DNA from: Luteimonas endophytica
GTDB taxonomy: Bacteria > Pseudomonadota > Gammaproteobacteria > Xanthomonadales > Xanthomonadaceae
Length of the DNA stretch: 39,612 nucleotides
Reading direction: 5' to 3'
NCBI RefSeq assembly: GCF_029887875.1
Contig: NZ_JARXRM010000030.1
Span: 1-39,612, forward strand
This document shows positions 1 through 10,080 of this stretch, piece after piece; positions within the stretch are counted from its first letter, which is position 1, and every line of letters begins with the position of its first letter. The notes beneath the pieces were generated by a model. The model had not been told where the DNA came from. It saw nothing but the letters and a program-made list of their open reading frames with translations, and searched no databases. Both the position numbers and the translations under genes were made by a program.

Positions 1-921
1 TGGACGCTGGAGGCGACTGATAGGCGGCCGGTAGCCGAGGCTGGCATGTGGTCGATGCCAGTTGTACTGATGGAGCCAGTGAGGCAGGGCCTGGCGCCGC
101 TGGTCTGAGCTGTCATAGGAGCGAGCGTAAGCCCACTCGCGCAATGTGGTCTGGACCAGTCGTTCGGCCTTGCCGTTGGTACGGGGCGTGTAGGGGCGCG
201 TGCGCAGGTGGCGCAGGCCCAGTCGGCGCAGGAGCCGGCGGAACAGCCGGGACTTGTAACAGGCGCCGTTGTCGGTCATGACCCGGGCGAAGGTGATGCC
301 AAGGCCGCGGTAGTACCGTAGCGCTTGCAGCAGCGCCCGGCACGCACTGGTGCCACGTTCGTCGTTCTCGACGGTACCGAAGGCGATCCGGGAGTGGTCG
401 TCGATGGCAAGGTGGACGAACTCCCAACCGGCGCCATCCGAAGTGCCCTGGCGAGCGCCGGTGACGCGATGTCCGGGGCGCCAGAACCGGCCCAGCTTCT
501 TGATGTCCAGATGCAACAGATCACCCACCTGTGGGTACTCGTAGCGGTGGTCCGGGCGCGCTGGCGCCAGCTCGGCCAGTCGATGCAGACCGGCACGACG
601 CATCAGCCGCGCGATCGTGCTCCGGCCGACGGGCAGTGCCAGCGAGATCTGGCGATAGGTCCGCCGCTGGCGACGCAGGGCGACTACCTGCTCGACGACC
701 GGCGCCGGCGTGGCACTGGGGCAGCGAAGCGGGCGCGACGAACGGTCCTGGAGCCCTCCCGGGCCTTCCTCGCGGAAGCGGCGCAACCACTTGTAGGCCG
801 TTCGAGTGCTCACACCCGCAGCGTGGGCGGCTTCTTCGACCCGAAGACCGTGCTCGATCACCCGTTCCACAAGCAGGGCTCGACCGCGAGGCGTAAGACG
901 GGCATGTTTATGCAGGTTCAT
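1..921 (-). CDS. IS481-family transposase (3' end cut by window edge)
   Basis: DDE-type transposase that moves the surrounding element. The minus-strand frame from ATG at 921 stays open to base 1, giving 307 residues with no stop reached. The N-terminus (MNLHKHARLTPRGRALLVE) leads into a helix-turn-helix (HAAGVSTRTAYKWLRRF), then a second DNA-binding region, then an RNase H-like core. Visible catalytic positions are Asp in LLHLDIKKLG, Asp in VMTDNGACY and Glu in NGKAERLVQTTLREW. The last residues seen (HRPHASLGYRPPISRL) are the usual C-terminal signature, so only a few codons should be missing. No frameshift or internal stop is present, so the gene looks intact. Confidence 0.9.
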   Translation of the reverse strand, partial: MNLHKHARLTPRGRALLVERVIEHGLRVEEAAHAAGVSTRTAYKWLRRFREEGPGGLQDRSSRPLRCPSATPAPVVEQVVALRRQRRTYRQISLALPVGRSTIARLMRRAGLHRLAELAPARPDHRYEYPQVGDLLHLDIKKLGRFWRPGHRVTGARQGTSDGAGWEFVHLAIDDHSRIAFGTVENDERGTSACRALLQALRYYRGLGITFARVMTDNGACYKSRLFRRLLRRLGLRHLRTRPYTPRTNGKAERLVQTTLREWAYARSYDSSDQRRQALPHWLHQYNWHRPHASLGYRPPISRLQRP

Positions 922-1003
922 CCGGGGCTCCTGGGGTGCTGAATGGGTCGCACCTCCAGTGTTCCGGGATCACCCCGGATGAACAACCTACTGAGAGATC
1001 ACA
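1..1003 (-). mobile_element. IS481-family insertion sequence, partial (right part only)
   Basis: The element runs off the left edge, so only the end upstream of its transposase is visible. Read on the minus strand, the outermost bases are TGTGATCTCTCAGTAGGTTG (1003 down to 984), a plausible terminal inverted repeat beginning TGT. The six bases just outside (1004-1009) are CCTAGC, which fit the NCTAGN target known for Bordetella IS481. The boundary at 1003 is inferred from these two signals; the opposite end and the second target copy lie outside the window. Confidence 0.75.
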
Positions 1004-1061
1004 CCTAGCCCGCGCTGCGAGCCCGGAGGGTAGGGGTACACTTGCGGCTCGGGGGTGTCGC

Positions 1062-1403
1062 GTGCGCAATGATCGAGGGGAGTTTCCGTTCTGGTCGATG
1101 GTGCTGGCCGTGCTGCTGGCGCTGATCGCGCACGACCTCCTCCGGTTGGCGGTCGGCGCATACACGGCTCGCCGAGCCGTGGCCGAGTTCAATCGGCAGA
1201 TTCAGTCGACACCAATGCATCCCGCGCCGGGATCGACATCACCAGTACAGTCGGCGCCGGCCGAACTCCCGAGGTATCCCGGGCCCGTCAGCGCCCGGGC
1301 GTCTGGCGCGGACAAAGCCTGCATCAACGGAACCCAGGCACGCCGCGTCGCCAATGGCTGGGAACAGGATCCGCGGAAGCGCTGTCAGGCATACTCGCCG
1401 TGA
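1062..1403 (+). CDS. small membrane-anchored hypothetical protein
   Basis: About 113 residues from GTG at 1062; the frame is open further upstream, but that stretch lies in the insertion sequence and its terminal repeat. An ATG at 1098 is an alternative start. One hydrophobic segment (WSMVLAVLLALIAHDLL) near the N-terminus is followed by a basic stretch (YTARRAVAEFNRQI), a Pro/Ser-rich linker and a C-terminal module CINGTQARRVANGWEQ with Cys residues and conserved-looking Asn-Gly. I recall similar short proteins in Lysobacter relatives with the CxNGT...NGWEQ ending, but no function is known to me. A possible -10 (TACACT, 1037-1042) lies 34 bp from the element's edge, so the insertion may have altered its expression. 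Confidence 0.6.
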   Translation: MRNDRGEFPFWSMVLAVLLALIAHDLLRLAVGAYTARRAVAEFNRQIQSTPMHPAPGSTSPVQSAPAELPRYPGPVSARASGADKACINGTQARRVANGWEQDPRKRCQAYSP

Positions 1404-1547
1404 TCGCAGCCCTGATCCCGCGTAGCGGGTCGTATACGCATCCGGCGGTGATCGAAGCCTCCAGCGTGCTATTCGCTCGACGGGGCGTCGGAACGCGGGC
1501 GATTTACCATGGATGGTTCGGACGGTGAGGGTTCTAACCGATCCGTT

Positions 1548-1575
1548 ACTTCGCATAATGTACATTATGTAACAA
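1548..1575 (+). other. dif: chromosomal dif site (XerCD recombination site)
   Basis: 28-bp site in the tail-to-tail gap between two genes. The XerC arm is ACTTCGCATAA (1548-1558), the 6-bp centre TGTACA (1559-1564) and the XerD arm TTATGTAACAA (1565-1575). The inner part CATAATGTACATTATG is a perfect 16-bp palindrome. Against E. coli dif (arms GGTGCGCATAA and TTATGTTAAAT, centre TGTATA) the XerC arm matches at 9 of 11, the centre at 5 of 6 and the XerD arm at 8 of 11. Dif marks where chromosome dimers are resolved by XerC/XerD under FtsK control. The weaker XerD outer arm leaves a small chance that this is a dif-like site of an integrated element. Confidence 0.85.
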
Positions 1576-1666
1576 CCGACGTGCGGCCGCCGAACTGTCC
1601 TTCCCGCCTGTCGGCTGGCCTGGGCGGGAACCCGCTTCGCCTAACCGGATAGCCGCCCCCGGGCCA

Positions 1667-3304
1667 TTACGGCGACCCGCCCACATGCCCGCGGATCCGA
1701 ACGCTGCGGCGCCACCGCCACAGGAGCGCCAGCAAGACCAAAGCAAGGGTCGCCAGCATCCCGAACGCGACCAACGCCGTTCCTCGGCCGATGCCAAATG
1801 CCTGGATCAGCAAGTCCAGCTTCCCCTGCGCCATCGCCGGCGGCGACACTTCCAGCTCGGCCTCGATCACTGGCCGGCCCGCAAGGAAGCCGGCGACATG
1901 CGCGGCTATGTCCGGGCTGCCCAGCCACAGCTCGTCGTCATGGCTGGCGCCGCGCACGAGCAAGTGAGTGGCGTCGGTGAAACCGGGCAACAGCGCCTCC
2001 GCGTTCGCCGGCGGCGTGCGTCCATCGAACGTACCGCTGACGAACAGCGCCGGCACGTCGCTCCGCAGGGGCGCGCGGAACGCATCGCCGAGATCCGCGA
2101 GTCCCAGGCCCTCGCCGATCATCGGGAAAGGAAAGTTCAGCGCGTCGCCGAACAGGCTTTCCTTTGCCTGCGCCTCGGCCACGGCCCGTCGATCCGGGCT
2201 GTGCCCGGATGCCACGTCCATCGCCAGCGGCATGGCCCGGAACTCGCCGAGGTGCTCACGCACCGCAAGCACCAGGGTCGCCAGCAGGTCGTAGTCCCCC
2301 GCTTCGGCATCGCGCAAGGCCAAGGGCAGCATCTGCTGGGTGGAACGCCGCCCGAGCGCGGCCGCGATCGCCAGCTGCGCGTCGTAGACGCCTAGGGTCA
2401 CTTCCCTACCCCGGTGCATGACGCTGCGCCCGACCACGGGTTCCTGGCCTAGTCTGGCCAGCACGCGTCGGGTCATCCCGGTCAGGTCTTCGAACCCCTG
2501 ATCGCGGGCGACGGCGGCGAGGTCGGCGAGCAGCCTGTCCGCCGAAAGCGGGAGTTTCAGCGTGTGGTCCGGCCCTTCGACACCGATCAACACGACCCGT
2601 TCGATGCCCGCACCGTGCAGGCGGAGGCTGGCCAGGGCCAGGTGGGTGCCGTAGCTCATGCCCCACAGGCTGATCCGCGGCACGCCGAGCGCACGCCGCA
2701 GGTCCTCGAGGTCGGCGGCGCTCTCGGCAGTCGTGTAGGCGGCCAGGTCGACGCCTTCCTGCCGCCAATGGGCGATGCAGCGGGCGGCCGTACCGCGCAG
2801 CGCCTCGAGCGCGACTCCGCGGTCCATTGGCCTGGCATCGTCGAAGCGCTGGACGTGCGGGCACGGCGGCGGAGGCTCGGACAGTCCGGTACCCCGCTGG
2901 TCGAGCAGCAAGACGTCGGTGTCGCGCCGCACCTGGTCGAACACCGGCCAGCGCGGCCCGCGTGCCGTGCCGACGCCGGAGCCGCCAGGACCGCCGGCCA
3001 GGTACACGACGGGTGAGGCGTCGGCGCCGCCAGCGATGGCCGGCAGGCGCACGACGCGCAGCCGCATGCGCGGGCCATCGGGTTGGTCGCGTCGGCGCGG
3101 CACCTCCAGAAACGCGACTTCGGCGTCGATCGTGCCGTGTCGCTCGGTCTCGAACGGATAAGGCGCGAACTCCAGCGGTGCAACGGCGCCGTTGGCGAGC
3201 GACGGCAGCATCCCAATGAGAAGCATGCAGGCCGCCATCCAGCGCAGGGGTAGCGTGGGCGGCGCGGGGTTCGGTTTCGCAATTTCGCTTGGGGAACGGG
3301 ACAT
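1667..3304 (-). CDS. exported alpha/beta hydrolase, peptidase S33 / tripeptidyl-aminopeptidase-like
   Basis: 545 residues from ATG at 3304. The frame is open far upstream, but that part lacks protein character and overlaps the divergent kinase gene. A signal sequence or N-terminal anchor (WMAACMLLIGMLPSLANGA) is followed by a hydrolase fold: oxyanion-loop GGPGGSG at about 104-110, DQRGTG, nucleophile Ser217 in GMSYG, acid Asp427 in GTFDGRTPP and His455 in GASHD. This triad and the C-terminal TAP-like part fit the S33 exopeptidase-like family, so it probably cleaves peptides or related amides in the periplasm. A hydrophobic helix at about 508-530 followed by RWRR suggests a C-terminal inner-membrane anchor. 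It is divergent from the sensor kinase, 134 bp apart. The substrate is unknown. Confidence 0.85.
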   Translation of the reverse strand: MSRSPSEIAKPNPAPPTLPLRWMAACMLLIGMLPSLANGAVAPLEFAPYPFETERHGTIDAEVAFLEVPRRRDQPDGPRMRLRVVRLPAIAGGADASPVVYLAGGPGGSGVGTARGPRWPVFDQVRRDTDVLLLDQRGTGLSEPPPPCPHVQRFDDARPMDRGVALEALRGTAARCIAHWRQEGVDLAAYTTAESAADLEDLRRALGVPRISLWGMSYGTHLALASLRLHGAGIERVVLIGVEGPDHTLKLPLSADRLLADLAAVARDQGFEDLTGMTRRVLARLGQEPVVGRSVMHRGREVTLGVYDAQLAIAAALGRRSTQQMLPLALRDAEAGDYDLLATLVLAVREHLGEFRAMPLAMDVASGHSPDRRAVAEAQAKESLFGDALNFPFPMIGEGLGLADLGDAFRAPLRSDVPALFVSGTFDGRTPPANAEALLPGFTDATHLLVRGASHDDELWLGSPDIAAHVAGFLAGRPVIEAELEVSPPAMAQGKLDLLIQAFGIGRGTALVAFGMLATLALVLLALLWRWRRSVRIRGHVGGSP

Positions 3305-3438
3305 GAAGGTTTCCGGTCGGCAGGCCGCAAGGGCGTTTCGCCAGCATCCGGGTGTTGCGGGAGGTCGGGACGCGTCGGCCCGCCCAACGGCTCCATGCGG
3401 GGGGCGAATGTCTCCATGCCGCCGGTACGATATGGCGC

Positions 3439-5145
3439 ATGTCGATCGCAAAGGTCCTGGGCGCCCCCGCCGTGCTGGTGATGGTGGTCGCCGCCTGGCT
3501 GTTGGCGGCGTCGCACGGTCCGGTGGCCGAGCAGGTGCTGTCGGCCGAGATGGCGCCCGCCCCGGTGCCGGTGTCGGGCCGCATGCCGGAACGGCCTCCG
3601 GAAGATCTGGACTGGCAACCCCTCGATCCCGGCGTGCTGGCCGGGTGGCGGGATCCCCACTGGCTGCGCTGGCGCGTGGCCGCCCCGGCGGACGATGCCG
3701 GCCGCCTGCTGCACCTGTCGCTGCGCGCCGCCAGTCGGCCCTACTGGAACGGTCGGCCGCTTGTCGCCAACGGCATCGTCGGACGCAGCAGGAGTGAGGA
3801 ACAGCCGGGGCTGATCGATATCGTCCGCGTGCTGCCGCCCTCCGAACGTACCGGGGCCGATGAGCTGATCGTGCTCGCGTCGAGCCAGCATCAGTGGCTG
3901 CGCATGGACACGACCGATGCCGCCCTCCAGGTCGTCCCTGTCGAGGGCCCTCCCCTCCACCGTCCGGGGCCATGGCTGATCGTGGCCTTTGCCGCGGGCG
4001 CGCTCGCGGCGGCCTGGCTGTACTTCCTGGCGGCGCAGCGCGGGCAACCGCGGGCGCACGGCGCTGCGCTGTTGCTCGCGCTGGGGGCCGTCGGCCTGGC
4101 GCTGCCGGTGGTCGAAGCCTGGCGCCCCCTGTTCGGTTATGCCTATCCATGGCACGGCCTGCGCATGTTCGCGCTGTTGGCGCTGCATGCGGCGGCGGCG
4201 GTGCTGTTGCCCGCCTACCTTGCGCACCGCTTCGACGTCGGCGTGCCGATGTCTGCACGTATCGTCTATCTGGCAACGCTGGTGGGGGCCATCGCCTTCC
4301 TGCCCAGCTTCGATGGTCGCGGAGCGACCGTGCTGCTGCTGAGCCTGCTGGCCTCCGCATGGTTGCTGGTGCGCGCACGCGGCGAACACGGGGAGCGCCG
4401 GCCGATCCTGATCCTGATGCTGACCGGTGCGCTGGCGATGCCGGTCGCCGGCGGCCCCTTCCTCGACGGGCCATATTTCCTGCTGCTGGCGGTGCTGATG
4501 GGCTTCCTGCTGTTGCGCCACGCCGAGCGGCTGCGCTCGCTCGACCGGCACAATGCCAGGCTGCGCGAGGAACGCGCGCGGCTCGCGCTGCAGTTGCTCC
4601 AGCGCGGCATCCAGCCGCACTGGCTCATGAACACGCTGACCTGCCTGCAGGAGCTGATCGAGCAGGCACCGCCGCGCGCCAGCCGCCTGGTCGAGTCGCT
4701 GGCGCAACAGTTCGATCGCCTGCGAGACAGCAGTACCCAGCCGCTGGTGCCGCTGGAGGACGAGCTGGCCCTGTGCCGCAACCATCTGGACATCGTCGGC
4801 CAGGCACTGGGCGGCCAGCCGATCGGCCTCGAGATCGACGCCGACGACACCGATTTTCTGCTCCCACCGGGGGTGCTCCACGCCCAGGTCGAGAACGCGC
4901 TCACCCATGCCGGCGCCGAGGCCTGCACCCGGCACCCCTTCCGGTTGCGGGTGCGTAGCGAAAATGGCCGACGGGCGCTCGAACTCCGCGGCCCGCGCGG
5001 GAGCGCAGTGCAGCGCGGACAAGGCACCGGCACGCGCTACATCGAGGCCAGCCTGGCCGCCGCCTTCCCCGGCGGCTGGCGCTTCACCCACGGCCCCGAC
5101 GACGCAGACTGGTGCGGCCGGATCGAGCTGCCATGCGCATCCTGA
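3439..5145 (+). CDS. LytS/YpdA-like membrane sensor histidine kinase
   Basis: 568 residues. An N-terminal membrane segment (about 8-25) is followed by an extracytoplasmic domain (about 30-170), then roughly six to seven hydrophobic helices (about 178-360), an arrangement like 7TM-sensor kinases. The His_kinase domain has phosphoacceptor His394 in IQPHWLMNTL, and an N-box-like Asn486 in VENALTH. The following ATP-lid region is degenerate: only GQGTGTRYIEASL resembles a G box. The start at 3439 is the first ATG giving the membrane helix; a -10-like TACGAT (3426-3431) ends 7 nt before it and no Shine-Dalgarno is seen. It overlaps the response regulator gene by 13 bases, so the two are a pair. 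The signal is unknown. Confidence 0.85.
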   Translation: MSIAKVLGAPAVLVMVVAAWLLAASHGPVAEQVLSAEMAPAPVPVSGRMPERPPEDLDWQPLDPGVLAGWRDPHWLRWRVAAPADDAGRLLHLSLRAASRPYWNGRPLVANGIVGRSRSEEQPGLIDIVRVLPPSERTGADELIVLASSQHQWLRMDTTDAALQVVPVEGPPLHRPGPWLIVAFAAGALAAAWLYFLAAQRGQPRAHGAALLLALGAVGLALPVVEAWRPLFGYAYPWHGLRMFALLALHAAAAVLLPAYLAHRFDVGVPMSARIVYLATLVGAIAFLPSFDGRGATVLLLSLLASAWLLVRARGEHGERRPILILMLTGALAMPVAGGPFLDGPYFLLLAVLMGFLLLRHAERLRSLDRHNARLREERARLALQLLQRGIQPHWLMNTLTCLQELIEQAPPRASRLVESLAQQFDRLRDSSTQPLVPLEDELALCRNHLDIVGQALGGQPIGLEIDADDTDFLLPPGVLHAQVENALTHAGAEACTRHPFRLRVRSENGRRALELRGPRGSAVQRGQGTGTRYIEASLAAAFPGGWRFTHGPDDADWCGRIELPCAS

Positions 5146-5834
5146 TCGTGGAGGACGAACCGCTCATCCGCGAGCGCTTGCTGCGCGTGTGCGGGGAGCT
5201 GGCAGGCGGACGCGCGCGTTTCGACGCCGTCGCGGACCTCGACCTGGCCGGCGACCGGCTGCAGTGCAGTCTTTACGACGGTCTTCTGCTGGACCTGAAC
5301 CTCGGCGGCGAGGACGGCTTCGAGCTGCTGCGGCAGGCGGTGGCCGGACGCTACCACTGCGTGGTGGTCTCGGCCCATCGCGAGCGTGCGCTGCAGGCGT
5401 TCGAACACGGGGTGCTGGATTTCGTCCCCAAGCCGTTCACGCGCGAACGCCTCGGGCTGGCCCTCGACCGTCTGCTCGACGCCGGCCGCTATCGCCCGGG
5501 ACTCGCGCGCTATCTCGGTATCTGGCGGGCACACGGCACGGCCCTGGTCGAGCTGGCCGATGTGCTCTGGATCCGCGCCGACGGCGACTACAGCGAGGTC
5601 CGCCTGCTCGATGGGCGCAGCGAACTGCACGACAAGTCCCTGGCCGCGCTGACTGCCGTGCTGCCGCCCGACTTCGTGCGCTGCCACCGCTCCTGTCTGG
5701 TCAATCTGCGCCATGTCCGATCCCTGCACGCCGGTACCGGCAGCCGCTACTGGCTGGTCATGGCGAACGGCAAGGAACTGCCGGTGGGCCGCGCCCACGT
5801 CTCCACCGTGCGCCGCGAACTTGCCCTGGACTAG
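5133..5834 (+). CDS. LytTR-family response regulator
   Basis: 233 residues: receiver domain followed by a LytTR DNA-binding domain. Receiver features are acidic Glu7/Asp8 (IVEDEP), phosphoacceptor Asp54 (LLLDLNLGG), Ser80 (VVVSAH) and Lys100 (FVPKPF). The C-terminal half (about 125-230) carries the LytTR pattern LWIRADGDYSEVRL, then FVRCHRSCLVNL and the ending GKELPVGRAHVSTVRR. It starts inside the end of the kinase gene, so translation is probably coupled, and it is the direct phosphotransfer partner. LytTR regulators of this kind control cell-surface, transport or stress genes; the target here is not evident, although the divergent exported hydrolase is the nearest candidate. Confidence 0.93.
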   Translation: MRILIVEDEPLIRERLLRVCGELAGGRARFDAVADLDLAGDRLQCSLYDGLLLDLNLGGEDGFELLRQAVAGRYHCVVVSAHRERALQAFEHGVLDFVPKPFTRERLGLALDRLLDAGRYRPGLARYLGIWRAHGTALVELADVLWIRADGDYSEVRLLDGRSELHDKSLAALTAVLPPDFVRCHRSCLVNLRHVRSLHAGTGSRYWLVMANGKELPVGRAHVSTVRRELALD

Positions 5835-6056
5835 TCATCGGCTGGCGTCGAACGCATGGGCCGCGCCCGATCAACGAAAGCGAATGTCGGCGTGCGTCGC
5901 GCCCCGTCCCCGGCTCGGGCGCTGATCGCACCGCGAGTTTGCAACGGCGCTGACCCTCCGGCGCCGGCCCCGTTACCGCGCCCCGGCCTGCCCGAAAGTG
6001 AACCGCGGGCCGCGGCCCCGCGGGCGTCCGGCCGGCTCCGCGCTAGAATCTGCGGC

Positions 6057-6455
6057 ATGTCGCGTCTCCTGCTCCGGATCCTGCTCAGCGCGGGCCTGGT
6101 CCTCAACGGCACCGGGTGGGCTGCGCCCACGGGCGACATGCAGGCCCCCACCGCGTCCGTGGCCGCCGATGGTGCGGCGGAACCCGCTCCGTCGGAGCCG
6201 CCCTGCCACCCGGCCGGGCCGAGTGCGAGCGCCGCCCCCGAGGCGTCCGCTGGCGCGCCGCTTCCGCACGAACCAGCCCACGCCGACTGCTGCGACAAGC
6301 CCTGCGGCTGTGGCTGCGCCCAGCCTCCGCCGGCGTCAGTCGCCGCCCGCGACCTCGGCACGGGCACGGCGACCGCCGCACCGGCCGCCGTCGCGCCGCC
6401 GGTGCAGCGGGCGGCACCGCCACCGCCGCCGCTGATCCGGCCGCCGATCGCCTGA
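6057..6455 (+). CDS. copL: CopL-family metal-binding regulatory protein
   Basis: 132-residue secreted Cys/His/Pro-rich protein. A signal peptide (LLLRILLSAGLVLNGTGWA) is followed by an Ala/Pro-rich region, a Cys-His pair (Cys50-His51) and a cluster CCDKPCGCGC (Cys78, 79, 83, 85, 87) suited to Cu+ binding; the tail is Ala/Pro-rich. In Xanthomonas, CopL stands upstream of copAB and is required for copper-inducible resistance, and the context here is the same. The start is the ATG just after a -10-like TAGAAT (6044-6049), 7 nt away and without a Shine-Dalgarno. The low-complexity sequence makes homology weak, so the call rests on signal peptide, Cys pattern and position. Confidence 0.8.
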   Translation: MSRLLLRILLSAGLVLNGTGWAAPTGDMQAPTASVAADGAAEPAPSEPPCHPAGPSASAAPEASAGAPLPHEPAHADCCDKPCGCGCAQPPPASVAARDLGTGTATAAPAAVAPPVQRAAPPPPPLIRPPIA

Positions 6456-6640
6456 TCGCCACGTGGACCGGCGGCCCGCACCCGCGGCCCGCCATCGCAC
6501 ACGTGACCACCCCCGGGAACCCGGCCGCTCCGGCCGTGGCCGTCTCCGTGGTCCTTCCCTTTAGCAGCGCCGCGACCGGCGCTCATGCCCTGCCGGCCAA
6601 GCCGCGAGGCCGTAGCCGGCCCATTCAGGAGAGAGTTCCG

Positions 6641-7195
6641 ATGAACCGTTCGATCACAACACTCGTCGCGGCCGTCCTGGCCGCCGGCCTTGCCGCCTGC
6701 AGCGGTGCCTCGCAGGCCGGCCCGCAGCCGGGGGCCGACCGGTCCGCGTCCGCCGAGGCCACCTCCCCCGGCGCCCCGCCGGCCCGCGCCGAAGCCCCGC
6801 AGGCCGGGGCCGCCCTGCCCCGCGTGCTCGTGCACAAGGACCCGAACTGCGGCTGCTGCAGCCTCTGGGCCGAGCACATGCGCCGCGAGGGCTTCGAGGT
6901 CGAACTGCGCGACGTCGACGATCTCGCCGCGGTCCGCGAGCGCGCCGGAGTGCCTGCCGCCAAGGCGTCCTGCCACACCGCCCTGGTCGGCGACTACTTC
7001 GTCGAAGGCCACGTGCCGGCGGCGGACGTGCGGCGGCTGCTGGCCGAACGCCCCGATGCCCTGGGCATCACCGCACCCGGCATGCCGCTGGGTTCGCCTG
7101 GCATGGAGATGCCCAACGGCCGTACCGACGCCTACTCGGTGGAGCTGGTGCACGGCGACGGCTCGACCACGGAGTTCGCGCGCCACGGCGAGTAG
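6641..7195 (+). CDS. DUF411 family periplasmic metal-binding lipoprotein
   Basis: 184 residues with a lipobox-type signal (LAAGLAAC, lipidated Cys20), an Ala/Pro-rich linker and a DUF411 domain from about residue 60. The metal-binding candidates are Cys70, Cys72 and Cys73 in [10 protein letters not shown] and the Cys-His of KASCHTA. The C-terminal half has the family's [15 protein letters not shown] and a Met/Pro-rich [12 protein letters not shown] loop. DUF411 proteins occur beside copper and silver efflux genes and are thought to carry or bind copper in the periplasm. AGGAGAG lies 7 nt upstream of the ATG. The 185 bp separating it from copL hold no convincing gene. Confidence 0.9.
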   Translation: MNRSITTLVAAVLAAGLAACSGASQAGPQPGADRSASAEATSPGAPPARAEAPQAGAALPRVLVHKDPNCGCCSLWAEHMRREGFEVELRDVDDLAAVRERAGVPAAKASCHTALVGDYFVEGHVPAADVRRLLAERPDALGITAPGMPLGSPGMEMPNGRTDAYSVELVHGDGSTTEFARHGE

Positions 7196-7206
7196 GGGCT
7201 GGAGTC

Positions 7207-7238
7207 TTGACTCTGGACCATGGTCCAGGGCGCAGACT
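7207..7238 (+). promoter_or_regulatory. MerR-type promoter and operator
   Basis: A -35-like TTGACT (7207-7212) and -10-like CAGACT (7233-7238) are separated by 20 bp, longer than the optimal 17. The spacer contains a perfect 16-bp palindrome, CTGGACCATGGTCCAG (7213-7228). Overlong spacers holding a dyad are the hallmark of promoters that MerR-family proteins activate by DNA distortion. It lies 30 bp ahead of the MerR gene and should drive the merR-ATPase-copA-copB operon, implying autoregulation. Confidence 0.8.
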
Positions 7239-7267
7239 TCGTTCGAGCACTCGCAGGGACCACGCCC

Positions 7268-7662
7268 ATGAAGATCGGCCAGCTGGCGCAGCGCGCCGAC
7301 GTTCCCATCGATACCGTGCGCTACTACGAGCGCGCGGGGATCCTGCCGCAGCCCGGCCGGGAGGCTTCCGGCTACCGCAGCTATGGCGACGACGATGTCG
7401 CGCGGCTGCGCTTCGTGCGCCGTGCCAAGGCGCTCGGCTTCACCCTGGTCGAGGTCCGCGAGCTGCTGGCGCTGTCGGATCACCGCGGCGACGACATGGG
7501 CGAACTGAAGGCGGCGGCGATCGGCAAGCTGGCCGACGTGGAGCGCAGGCTGGAGGAGCTGGCCCGCATCCGCGACGGCCTGCAGGCGCTGATCGCGGCC
7601 TGCCCCGGGCACGGCGCGCTGGAGGCCTGCCCGATCCTGGCCGCGCTGGCGGAGGACGCGGC

Positions 7663-7666
<4 letters not shown>
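7268..7666 (+). CDS. heavy-metal-responsive MerR-family regulator (probable copper sensor)
   Basis: 132 residues. The N-terminal winged helix ([20 protein letters not shown], then SGYRSY) is followed by a dimerisation helix and a C-terminal metal loop [13 protein letters not shown] with two Cys eight residues apart. At the position that separates monovalent sensors (Ser77 in CueR) from divalent ones (Cys in ZntR, CadR, PbrR) this protein has Met77 by my alignment. Absence of Cys argues against Zn/Cd/Pb sensing, and the downstream genes are all copper genes. It should bind the palindrome at 7213-7228 and activate its own operon. Its stop overlaps the ATPase start by ATGA. Confidence 0.85.

Positions 7667-10076
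<2,410 letters not shown>

Positions 10077-10080
<4 letters not shown>

Noticed and set aside
1239..1565. 108-residue minus-strand frame reaching into the dif site
   Set aside because: No family features, Arg-rich composition, and it overlaps the C-terminus of the small membrane gene; its start would be inside dif.
1554..1569. Perfect 16-bp palindrome as a repressor operator
   Set aside because: It lies between the 3' ends of two genes, with no promoter to control, and the flanking bases extend it to a full dif match.
1667..4474. 935-residue minus-strand frame
   Set aside because: Only the part from 3304 has protein character; the upstream part is Arg/Pro/Ala-rich and antisense to the sensor kinase, a usual effect of high GC.
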